Assembly: GCA_023410905.1 (NCBI GenBank)
Contig: JAEYPL010000229.1
Location: 1-14,300, forward strand
Length of the DNA: 14,300 nucleotides
Direction of reading: 5' to 3'
Source of the DNA: Pseudomonadota bacterium
GTDB lineage: Bacteria; Pseudomonadota; Alphaproteobacteria; Rhizobiales; Hyphomicrobiaceae
Part shown: positions 8,002 through 14,300 of the stretch, one piece after another
How the letters are laid out: each line of letters begins with the position of its first letter
Numbering within the stretch: the stretch's first letter is position 1
Program-made: the position numbers and the translations under genes
The notes under the pieces: model-generated
What the model saw: the letters and a program-made list of their open reading frames with translations, nothing else
The model's database searches: none
Told to the model about the DNA's origin: nothing

Positions 8002-10170
8002 TCATCGGATGGATTGTGGGGATGCGGAAGCTGATTTGCTGGCGCGTTCGAGTTCGCCGACCACGATTGCTTCGGTCAGCACGGGCGGGAGAACCACCGG
8101 GTCGCGCCCCCCGGCGGGATAAAACGCATAGAAAGGCAGGCCATCGCGATTGAACGCGCGCAGATAGGCGCCGATCTCCGCGTTGCGATTGGTCCAGTCG
8201 CCCTTGAGGTACGTGATGCCGCGATCGCGGAAGGCGCGCTGGATGGCGTCCGTCGAGAGCGTCGTGCGCTCATTGACGAGGCACGTGATGCACCACGCCG
8301 CCGTCATGTTGACGAAAACGGGTTTGCCCTCCTTGCGCAATTCTTCGAGGCGCGCGCTGGTGAAGGGCTCATAGGTCGCCGCGTCGGTGGTCGACCGCGC
8401 TGCGACGCCGGGTGTCGTGGCGCCATCGAGTTGCAGCAGGAGGCCGAACGTCGCGATGACTGCGGCTGCGGCCAAGCCCCGCGAGATGAGACCGCGTCCC
8501 ATGCTGTGCTGCGCAATGCCGTACATCCACGCCGCGAGCGCAACGAGCAGCGCACCGGAGAGCGCGATCAGTACGCCGAAGTCACCCGCCTGCTGCGAAA
8601 GCACCCACACAAGCCAAGCGGCCGAGGCATACATCGGGAAGGCCATGGCCTGACGCAGGCGCACCATCCAGGGGCCGGGACGCGGGAGCGCACGGGCGAG
8701 GCGCGGGAAGATGCCGAGAAGCGCGTACGGTGCCGCGAGGCCAAGCCCCATGGCGAGGAATATCAGGAGGCAGATGTAGATCGGCGCACTCAGCGCGGTG
8801 CCGATCGCGGCGCCCATGAACGGCGCCGTGCAGGGCGTTGCCACGACGACGGCGAGGAGACCCGTGAAGAAACTGCCGGAGTGGCCCGATTTCTGCGCAA
8901 GCCCCTGTCCTGTCCCCGTGACGCCGAGGCCGATCTCGAAGACACCCGACAGATTGAGACCGATCGCGAGCAGCAGCCAGCTCATGCCGGCGACGAACAG
9001 CGGTGACTGGAACTGGAAGCCCCACCCGACGGCCGTTCCGCCAGCGCGCACGGCAAGAAGGGCCGCAGCCAACGCCGCAAATGCCACGAGCACACCAAGT
9101 GTGTAGAAGGCGCTCGCGAGACGCACCTCGCGCAGTTCTCCGCCCGAGAGCTTGGCGATCGCCGTAGCCTTGATCGCGAGCACGGGGAAGACGCAGGGCA
9201 TGAGGTTCAGGATCATGCCGCCGAGGAAGGCGAACAGCGCGGTCTGCCACAGCGGGAGGTTCTCGATGAACGACGCCGGCGCCGCCCCGCCACCCGCCGC
9301 TGCGCTGACCTCGGGGCTGATCTCGAACCAGCGCGTTACGCCGCCGCCATCGGTCACAGCGAGGAGGCCGTCGGCCTTGGCTTCGGGATTGAACGTCTGG
9401 CCCTTGGTCAGTGCGAGGGTAAGAGCACCGTCGGAGAGCGAGAGCTGCTGAGGCGCCGCATGATCCGCGACGCCCCAGGATGCCGGATAGAAGTAAGCGT
9501 CCTTTACGGCGGCCTGCGTGAGGTCGGCGCCTTGGACAGTCAGTGCCAGCGCTTCGCCCTCAGTGACGAGGCGCGTTGACCACGGACCGGGAATGGGTTG
9601 GCGACCATCGGCAATGGCGAACGCTGCGCGTATGTCATCATTTGCCGGCGTCGTGGTCCCGGTGATCGGGATATCCAGGTTGAATTTGCCTGCTTCGGGA
9701 ATGCACTCTTTCTCACACACGAGCCATTCGGCATCGGCGCCAAGGGAAAGCGTATCACCGGGCTTTGCGTCGCGCGGCACCGTCACCTGAATGGGATAGA
9801 CGATCTCGCGCTTGAATCCGTAGCTCATGACCGGACCGGCGGAGATGCGATCCGGGCCGGGCCAGACGATGTCCCCCGCGGTTGCGCCCTCGGGCAGGCT
9901 GAGCCTGATTTCAGGCGGAGAGCCGGCGTCGCCGGAATTCTTCCAGTAGGTGTACCAGTTTGGTGAAAGCCTGTGGCGGAGGCCGACGCGGAAAGTCTCT
10001 CCCGGCGCGACGGAGTCAGCATCGCTGACGAGAGTGACGGAGGTTCGTGGACTTGTGACGGCCGCGCTTTCCAGCGCCATCGCGTCGGGCGCGCTCCACG
10101 CCAGAGCAAGGAATGTCGACACCCAGAGGGCGGGCCGCAGCCAGCTCTTGCGATCGAACAATCCGCTCAT
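8002..10170 (-). CDS. DsbD/ScsB-family transmembrane protein-disulfide reductase
   Basis: A 722-residue inner-membrane protein that should carry electrons from cytoplasmic thioredoxin to periplasmic substrates. Order of parts: a signal sequence (about 1-32); an N-terminal periplasmic DsbD-like domain with WYTYWKNSGDAGSPPEIR (72-89) and the Cys152/Cys156 pair in WLVCEKECIPE; a CcdA/DsbD-type membrane domain of about eight helices with MPCVFP (Cys326) and TPCTAP (Cys447); and a C-terminal thioredoxin domain with WCITC (Cys627, Cys630). All six redox cysteines are present. The architecture fits ScsB-type DsbD homologues better than E. coli DsbD because of the large N-terminal domain. It heads the operon with a redoxin and a DUF3500 protein. 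A tandem GAGGACC repeat upstream includes the ribosome site, about 11 bases from the start. Confidence 0.92.
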   Translation of the reverse strand: MSGLFDRKSWLRPALWVSTFLALAWSAPDAMALESAAVTSPRTSVTLVSDADSVAPGETFRVGLRHRLSPNWYTYWKNSGDAGSPPEIRLSLPEGATAGDIVWPGPDRISAGPVMSYGFKREIVYPIQVTVPRDAKPGDTLSLGADAEWLVCEKECIPEAGKFNLDIPITGTTTPANDDIRAAFAIADGRQPIPGPWSTRLVTEGEALALTVQGADLTQAAVKDAYFYPASWGVADHAAPQQLSLSDGALTLALTKGQTFNPEAKADGLLAVTDGGGVTRWFEISPEVSAAAGGGAAPASFIENLPLWQTALFAFLGGMILNLMPCVFPVLAIKATAIAKLSGGELREVRLASAFYTLGVLVAFAALAAALLAVRAGGTAVGWGFQFQSPLFVAGMSWLLLAIGLNLSGVFEIGLGVTGTGQGLAQKSGHSGSFFTGLLAVVVATPCTAPFMGAAIGTALSAPIYICLLIFLAMGLGLAAPYALLGIFPRLARALPRPGPWMVRLRQAMAFPMYASAAWLVWVLSQQAGDFGVLIALSGALLVALAAWMYGIAQHSMGRGLISRGLAAAAVIATFGLLLQLDGATTPGVAARSTTDAATYEPFTSARLEELRKEGKPVFVNMTAAWCITCLVNERTTLSTDAIQRAFRDRGITYLKGDWTNRNAEIGAYLRAFNRDGLPFYAFYPAGGRDPVVLPPVLTEAIVVGELERASKSASASPQSIR

Positions 10171-10585
10171 GCGTCTGATGGTCCTCGGTCCTCGTTAAGG
10201 CGATAATGGCCGATGGAGTGGCCCAGCCTCGAAGATCAATTCTGTAACAAGACCATACGACGCGAAGTATGACCAGGGCGTCTCACATCCAAACACAATG
10301 ACGTGAGAAAGACCGAGCGGAATCACTCGCTTATTGTCAACTTAGCGAGCTCTGCATCGAGTGCTCGTTAGAGGGACGGCGACGGCGGCGATGGTCCCGC
10401 CGCGGATGATGATGTCGAGCTTGTTTGTCTCCCCGGTGGCTCGATAGCCGAGGGGCATCATGTCGTGGAGTGCTGCCAACTCAAGCGCTTATGCATTTCC
10501 GGCGCTGGACAGGCGCACGAGCCCAGCATAGCCCTATGATCGAAGGTCCGGCGCCGGAGTTCCCGGCCAATAGGATGCGCAACAC
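10171..10585. other. Intergenic region between divergent dsbD-like and bisC-like genes
   Basis: These 415 bases must contain promoters for both directions. Visible features are a tandem GGTCCTC heptamer (10180-10193), an inverted repeat TCTCAC/GTGAGA (10281-10286 and 10303-10308), and AGGA ten bases before the + gene start. A 39-codon minus-strand frame (10342-10461, starting MMPLGYRATGETNKLDIII) is too short and unsupported to call a gene. No clear -35/-10 pair stands out. Confidence 0.5.
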
Positions 10586-12901
10586 ATGAACAAGATTACG
10601 CATGGATCGCACTGGGGCGCCTTCACGGCCGTCGTCGAGGACGGGCGGCTGGTTGATGTCGAGCCCGCCGCGCGCGACGTCAATCCATCGCCGATCCTGC
10701 GCGGGATGCCGGACGCGCTCTATCACGGCGTGCGCGTCGCGCGGCCCGCGATCCGCAAGAGCTGGCTCGAGAAGGGCTACAAGGCGGGCGGCGAAGGACG
10801 TGGCGCCGAACCTTTCGTCGAAGTGCCCTGGGACGAGGCGCTCGACATCATCGCGGGCGAACTGAAGCGCATCAAAACCGCATACGGCAACGAGGCTATC
10901 TTCGCCGGTTCCTATGGCTGGTCGAGCGCCGGGCGCTTCCATCATGCCAAGACGCAGCTCCAGCGCTTCATGAACTGCTTCGGCGGGTTCACGGGCCAGA
11001 AGCACAGCTATTCGCTCGCTGCCGGCCTCGCGATTCTGCCGCATATACTGGGTGATCATCGCACGCTGAGAAATCTCTCCTCCTGGGATGGCATTGCGGA
11101 GCATTCGAAGCTGTTCCTGGCGTTCGGCGGTTGCGGCACGAAGAATGCGCAGGTCGAGCCCGGTGGCTCGGGTGAGCATACGGCTGGGCCATGGCTCGAG
11201 CGGCTCGCGAACAATGGCGTCGAGATCATCTCGATTACGCCCGTGCGCGAGGACACACCCGAGATCGCGCGTGCGACGTGGCTGCCGATCCGGCCCAACA
11301 CCGACGTCGCCATGATGATCGGCCTCGCACACACGCTCGTCAGCGAAGGCCTGCACGACAAGGATTTCCTTGCGCGCTATTCGGTCGGCTTCGAGCCGTT
11401 CGAGAGCTATCTGCTCGGGACGGACGACGGCACGCCGAAGAGCGCCGAGTGGGCGTCGGAGATCACGGGCATTCCAGCCGACACGATCCGCAATCTCGCG
11501 CGCCGCATGGCTGCCGTGCGCACGATGATCGCGACGAGCTATTCGCTTCAGCGGGGCGACCACGGCGAGCAGACATTCTGGATGACGGCCGTGCTCGGGG
11601 CCATTCTCGGGCAGGTCGGTTTGCCGGGTGGGGGCTTCGGTTTCGGCTATGGCTCCATGCACGGTCAGGGCAATCCGGTGACCGTCTATTCTGCGCCGGC
11701 ACTCTCGGCGGGCAGCAATCCGACGGCGAGTTTCATTCCTGTCGCGCGCATCTCCGACCTGCTGCTCAATCCGGGCAAGACCTACGCCTTCGACGGTGAG
11801 GATCGCGTCTATCCCGATACGCGCATGATCTATTGGTGCGGCGGCAATCCGTTCCACCATCATCAGGATCTGAACCGCCTCATCGAGGCGTGGCGACGGC
11901 CGGAGACGATCATCGTCAACGAGCCCTGGTGGACGTCGACGGCGCGCTTTGCCGATATCGTGCTGCCTGCGACGACTACGCTCGAGCGCAATGACATCGG
12001 CGCGAGTTCGCGCGATCGCTTCATCATCGCCATGAAGAAGGCTGTCGATCCAGTCGGCGAGGCGCGCAACGATTACGACATCTTCCGCGGTCTCGCGCGC
12101 AAGGTCGGCGTGGAGAAAACCTTCACGGAAGGGCGCGAGGAAATGGACTGGCTGCGCCATATCTACGAGGTGGCGCGCCAGGATGCGGCGCGGGTCAGTG
12201 TCGAGCTCCCGAACTTCGATGCCTTCTGGGAGCAGGGGCACGCCGAAAGCCCCGTGCCGGCGAAGCCGCACACCGTGCTCGCGGATTTTCGTGCTGAGCC
12301 GGCGGAGAAGAAGCTGAAGACGCCATCGGGTAAGATCGAGATCTACAGCGAGCGCATTGCCGGTTTCGGTTACGACGATTGCCCCGGCCATCCCGTCTGG
12401 ATGGAGCCGCTGGAATGGCTCGGCTCCGACAAGGCGCAGTCCTATCCGCTGCACATGATCTCGAATCAGCCGGCAGGCAAGCTGCATTCGCAGATGGATT
12501 TCGCAGGTGAGAGCCTGTCGCTCAAGATCAATGGCCGCGAGCCGGTGCTCATCCATCCCGAGGATGCGAAGAAGCGCGGGATTGCCCAGCACGACATCGT
12601 CCGCGTCTTCAACGAGCGCGGTGCGACGCTCGCGACGGCCGTGCTCTCGGACGGCGTCATGGCCGGCGTCATCCGGCTTTCCACGGGCGCCTGGTACGAT
12701 CCCAAGGAGCCCGGCCGTATCGGCGCGCTCGACAAGCACGGCAATCCGAACATGCTCACGCCCGACAAGGGAACGTCGAAGCTCGGGCAAGGGCCGATCG
12801 CCCACACCGCTCTCGTCGAGGTCGAGCGTTTCGATGGCGATCCGGGTGAGGTCACGGTCTTTGCGCCGCCCCCGCTGGAGAAGGCAGGGCAGGTCCAATG
12901 A
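10586..12901 (+). CDS. BisC-type molybdopterin oxidoreductase (biotin/methionine/DMSO/TMAO sulfoxide-N-oxide reductase family)
   Basis: A 771-residue enzyme of the DMSO reductase family that binds molybdenum bis(MGD). The Mo-ligand serine is Ser114 in SYGWSSAGRFHHAK (109-122), matching the BisC/DorA/TorA subgroup. Other family blocks are GQKHSYSLAAGLAILPHILG, PIRPNTDVAMMIGLAHTL, GGGFGFGYGSMHGQGNP, YWCGGNPFHHHQDLNRL, NEPWWTSTARFADIVLPATT and SNQPAGKLHSQMD. There is no Tat signal and no N-terminal Fe-S Cys cluster, so it is a soluble cytoplasmic enzyme like BisC rather than periplasmic TorA/DorA. Likely substrates are biotin sulfoxide, methionine sulfoxide or a related S/N-oxide; the exact one cannot be read from sequence. 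Its stop overlaps the SDR start (ATGA), implying a two-gene operon. Confidence 0.93.
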   Translation: MNKITHGSHWGAFTAVVEDGRLVDVEPAARDVNPSPILRGMPDALYHGVRVARPAIRKSWLEKGYKAGGEGRGAEPFVEVPWDEALDIIAGELKRIKTAYGNEAIFAGSYGWSSAGRFHHAKTQLQRFMNCFGGFTGQKHSYSLAAGLAILPHILGDHRTLRNLSSWDGIAEHSKLFLAFGGCGTKNAQVEPGGSGEHTAGPWLERLANNGVEIISITPVREDTPEIARATWLPIRPNTDVAMMIGLAHTLVSEGLHDKDFLARYSVGFEPFESYLLGTDDGTPKSAEWASEITGIPADTIRNLARRMAAVRTMIATSYSLQRGDHGEQTFWMTAVLGAILGQVGLPGGGFGFGYGSMHGQGNPVTVYSAPALSAGSNPTASFIPVARISDLLLNPGKTYAFDGEDRVYPDTRMIYWCGGNPFHHHQDLNRLIEAWRRPETIIVNEPWWTSTARFADIVLPATTTLERNDIGASSRDRFIIAMKKAVDPVGEARNDYDIFRGLARKVGVEKTFTEGREEMDWLRHIYEVARQDAARVSVELPNFDAFWEQGHAESPVPAKPHTVLADFRAEPAEKKLKTPSGKIEIYSERIAGFGYDDCPGHPVWMEPLEWLGSDKAQSYPLHMISNQPAGKLHSQMDFAGESLSLKINGREPVLIHPEDAKKRGIAQHDIVRVFNERGATLATAVLSDGVMAGVIRLSTGAWYDPKEPGRIGALDKHGNPNMLTPDKGTSKLGQGPIAHTALVEVERFDGDPGEVTVFAPPPLEKAGQVQ

Positions 12902-13668
12902 CGGCCAGCAGCGCGACCATTCCCTCCTTCGACCTCGCCGGTAAGCGCGCACTCATCACGGGCGGCAGTCGTGGCATCGGATTTGCGGCGGCGGAAGCAT
13001 TGGCGGCGTTCGGCGCTCATGTGACGTTGCTGGCGCGCCCTTCTGCCGATTTGAACGCGGCAGTCGAGCGACTGAGAGGCGATGGCCGCAGCGCTGACGC
13101 ACTCGAGCTCGACGTGAACGACACGGCGGGCGTGCGCGCCGCTGTTGCAGAGCGCGAGCCGTACAGCGTTCTTATCAACAACGCCGGCACCAACCAGCCG
13201 GTGACGTTCCTCGATGTCACCGAGAACCAGTACGACACGATCATGACGCTCAATGTTCGCGCGGCGTATTTTGTGGGGCAGGCCGTGGCACAGCGGCTTG
13301 TCGCCGCCGGCCAGCCGGGCTCGATCATCAACGTGTCGTCGCAGATGGGGCATGTCGGCGCCGCGACGCGCACGGTCTACTGCGCCTCGAAGTGGGCCAT
13401 GGAGGGCATGACGCGTGCCATGGCCGTCGATCTCGCGCCGCATGGCGTACGCGTGAATACGCTTTGCCCGACCTTCATCGAGACGCCGCTGGCGCGACGT
13501 ATGCTCGCCAGCGAACAGTTCCGCGCTGAGGTGCTGAAGAAGATCAAGCTCGGCCGTCTCGGACAGGTTGGCGATCTCACTGGTGCGATCGTCTACCTCG
13601 CCTCCGATGCCTCGTCGCTGATGACCGGTACTTCGATGATCATCGACGGCGGTTGGACAGCCGATTGA
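12898..13668 (+). CDS. Short-chain dehydrogenase/reductase (SDR)
   Basis: A 256-residue classical SDR that should use NAD(P)H to interconvert an alcohol and a ketone. Visible motifs are the Rossmann glycine motif TGGSRGIG (21-28), Asp72 in ELDVND, NNAG (94-97), Asn119, catalytic Ser near 147-148 in INVSSQMG, and YCASK (Tyr161, Lys165). The C-terminal end ASSLMTGTSMIIDGGWTAD is standard for the family. An Arg follows the second strand (LLAR), which favours NADPH over NADH, though not decisively. The substrate cannot be told from sequence. The start overlaps the stop of the BisC-like gene by four bases, so the two proteins are made together and may act on one substrate pathway. Confidence 0.93.
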   Translation: MTASSATIPSFDLAGKRALITGGSRGIGFAAAEALAAFGAHVTLLARPSADLNAAVERLRGDGRSADALELDVNDTAGVRAAVAEREPYSVLINNAGTNQPVTFLDVTENQYDTIMTLNVRAAYFVGQAVAQRLVAAGQPGSIINVSSQMGHVGAATRTVYCASKWAMEGMTRAMAVDLAPHGVRVNTLCPTFIETPLARRMLASEQFRAEVLKKIKLGRLGQVGDLTGAIVYLASDASSLMTGTSMIIDGGWTAD

Positions 13669-13677
13669 AACGCGCTC

Positions 13678-13950
13678 TCAGTAGTTGGTGACGCGCCGGC
13701 AACTGCCGCGGCCGGCCTTGCCCTGGCGGCGTTTGCGCTCGAGCTCACGATTGCAGCGCCGCTCGGCGCGATTGCAGGCCCAGCTTTTCTTCACTGCCGT
13801 GGCATGGCCATCCGCCATCATTTTCCCGGATGGATCCCAGGCGATGTAATAGCATTTTGAGCGCGCCTCCGCGGGCTGGCTCATCATTATGTTGCCGGCT
13901 ACGAGCGACGCGATGGTAGCTGCGCCGAGCATCAGTGTTCGCCCAAGCAT
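13678..13950 (-). CDS. Small secreted Cys-rich basic protein
   Basis: A 90-residue protein with a signal peptide (hydrophobic 5-23, likely cleavage after PAEA near residue 29) and a short basic mature domain with four cysteines (33, 59, 66, 83). Blocks are KCYYIAWDPSGKMMADGHA and KKSWACNRAERRCNRELERK. Similar small exported proteins with KSWACxRA and RRC motifs occur in Hyphomicrobiales; I know no function. The start is supported by AGAGGAG upstream on the minus strand. The gene converges with the SDR gene, with only nine bases between the stops. Confidence 0.78.
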   Translation of the reverse strand: MLGRTLMLGAATIASLVAGNIMMSQPAEARSKCYYIAWDPSGKMMADGHATAVKKSWACNRAERRCNRELERKRRQGKAGRGSCRRVTNY

Positions 13951-14008
13951 TTTCCTCTCCTCTGGGTTTGGGGGCCGCGATGTGTCTTGCCCATTCGTCG
14001 CGGAATTG

Positions 14009-14061
14009 AGCCGGAAGGTTCAATGGCCTGACCGGCCGCGGAAAATTCTTCCGGCTTGAAC
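14009..14061. repeat. Inverted repeat with possible pseudoknot pairing
   Basis: AGCCGGAAG (14009-14017) pairs perfectly with CTTCCGGCT (14048-14056). The loop holds GGCC-TGACC-GGCC (14025-14037). The adjacent GTTCA (14018-14022) can pair with TGAAC (14057-14061), which together with the outer stem would give an H-type pseudoknot. Transcribed from the minus strand, it would lie in the leader of the secreted-protein gene. Confidence 0.5.
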
Positions 14062-14086
14062 GCTGTTGCCATAATGCATCTGGGGT

Positions 14087-14105
14087 CGATAGGTGTGGCC
14101 TATCG
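14087..14105. repeat. Perfect 7-bp inverted repeat, possible operator
   Basis: CGATAGG (14087-14093) and CCTATCG (14099-14105) flank a TGTGG loop. No T-run follows on either strand, so it is not a terminator. It ends 13 bases before the TTGACA element, a suitable place for a regulator site. Confidence 0.4.
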
Positions 14106-14118
14106 GGGGAATGCAAAC

Positions 14119-14149
14119 TTGACACAGGCAGTACAGTATATCCTAGTTA
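14119..14149 (+). promoter_or_regulatory. Candidate promoter for downstream + gene
   Basis: A consensus -35 TTGACA lies at 14119-14124. The -10 is unclear: CCTAGT is at 17-base spacing and TAGTTA at 19-base spacing. It reads toward the frame that starts near the window end. Confidence 0.35.
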
Positions 14150-14220
14150 ACTGGACAGTGAGCACAGGCAGCCAGGTCCGTTTCCAAGCCCCCCAACGCT
14201 GACGTCATAAGTGCGCGCCG

Positions 14221-14243
14221 ATCCCGGAGAAGTTCGGGATTTT
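14221..14243 (+). terminator. Weak terminator- or attenuator-like hairpin
   Basis: ATCCCG (14221-14226) pairs with CGGGAT (14235-14240) across an 8-base loop; TTTT (14240-14243) overlaps the last stem base. The stem is short and the T-run brief. Because it lies between the TTGACA element and a following start codon, it could be a leader attenuator or merely chance. Confidence 0.25.
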
Positions 14244-14290
14244 CGGTGCAGGGGAAAATGTTGCGCGGTCGCGCACACCGGGGGCTTGAG

Positions 14291-14300
14291 ATGTCGAATA
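14291..14300 (+). CDS. Possible start of a gene running off the window
   Basis: ATG at 14291 opens a frame (Met-Ser-Asn) that reaches the window end. GGGGG six bases upstream could be its ribosome site. An in-frame ATG at 14258 (MLRGRAHRG) is an alternative with a poorly spaced ribosome site. Too little is visible to identify it. Confidence 0.25.

Larger units (their letters stand above)
13951..14257. other. Inverted-repeat-rich intergenic region
   Basis: No coding frame is supported here. The stretch holds a 9-bp inverted repeat with nested hairpin (14009-14056), a perfect 7-bp hairpin (14087-14105), a TTGACA promoter-like element (14119), a CACAGGCAG direct repeat (14123-14131 and 14163-14171), the palindromes AGTTAACT (14145-14152) and TGACGTCA (14200-14207), and a 6-bp hairpin followed by T residues (14221-14243). 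It serves as the 5' region of the secreted-protein gene (-) and probably of a + gene at the window edge. Confidence 0.6.

Noticed and set aside
10342..10461. 39-codon minus-strand frame starting MMPLGYRATGETNKLDIII
   Set aside because: Too short, no ribosome site, no recognised family. It could be a gene remnant but nothing in the sequence proves it.
10481..12952. Very long minus-strand open frame (823 codons) antisense to the BisC-like gene
   Set aside because: The opposite strand encodes a full molybdoenzyme with all family motifs. The antisense product is Arg/His/Asp-rich with no recognisable domain, as expected from a stop-poor GC-rich antisense frame.

Overview
The window looks like chromosomal DNA of a GC-rich alphaproteobacterium, most likely of the order Hyphomicrobiales. 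The reasons are an alphaproteobacterial-type RecA with an N-terminal LRVVE extension, a DUF5330 protein, small Cys-rich secreted proteins, and a GTTC/GAAC-type rather than CTG/CAG-type candidate SOS box. I see no transposases, integrases, phage structural genes, tRNAs, rRNAs or CRISPR arrays.

Layout, left to right. (1) 1-1112: a small lipoprotein (228-737, +) converging on a DUF5330 membrane protein (792-1112, -). (2) 1113-3261: a 350-base intergenic region with a candidate LexA-controlled promoter, then recA and, 11 bases later, a family-4 uracil-DNA glycosylase. (3) 3429-6155: three tightly packed + strand genes. They encode an amino acid:DNA transferase / alpha-putrescinyl-thymine pyrophosphorylase-like helical protein, a phage-type thymidylate synthase/deoxypyrimidine hydroxymethylase homologue (ATGA overlap), and a tandemly duplicated small domain resembling phage nucleotide-modification-associated proteins. 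(4) 6162-10170: a - strand operon of a DsbD/ScsB-type transmembrane disulfide reductase, a Tat-exported redoxin and a Tat-exported DUF3500 protein. (5) 10586-13668: a cytoplasmic BisC-type molybdoenzyme overlapping (ATGA) a short-chain dehydrogenase. (6) 13678-14300: a small secreted Cys-rich protein (-), then about 350 bases rich in inverted repeats with a possible promoter for a + gene that begins at the window edge.

The most interesting part is region 3. Homologues of these genes make hypermodified thymidines in phage DNA: a TS-like enzyme makes 5-hydroxymethyl-dUMP, a DNA kinase activates the base in DNA, and the helical enzyme attaches an amine or amino acid. Here they sit on a bacterial chromosome beside recA and a uracil-DNA glycosylase, without phage genes and without the cognate 5-hmdU DNA kinase inside the window. 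This suggests a host-encoded modified-pyrimidine metabolism or DNA modification/repair system. Its function is inference. Regions 4 and 5 share a redox/sulfur theme (export of reducing power, S- or N-oxide reduction), but a functional link between them is not shown by the sequence.
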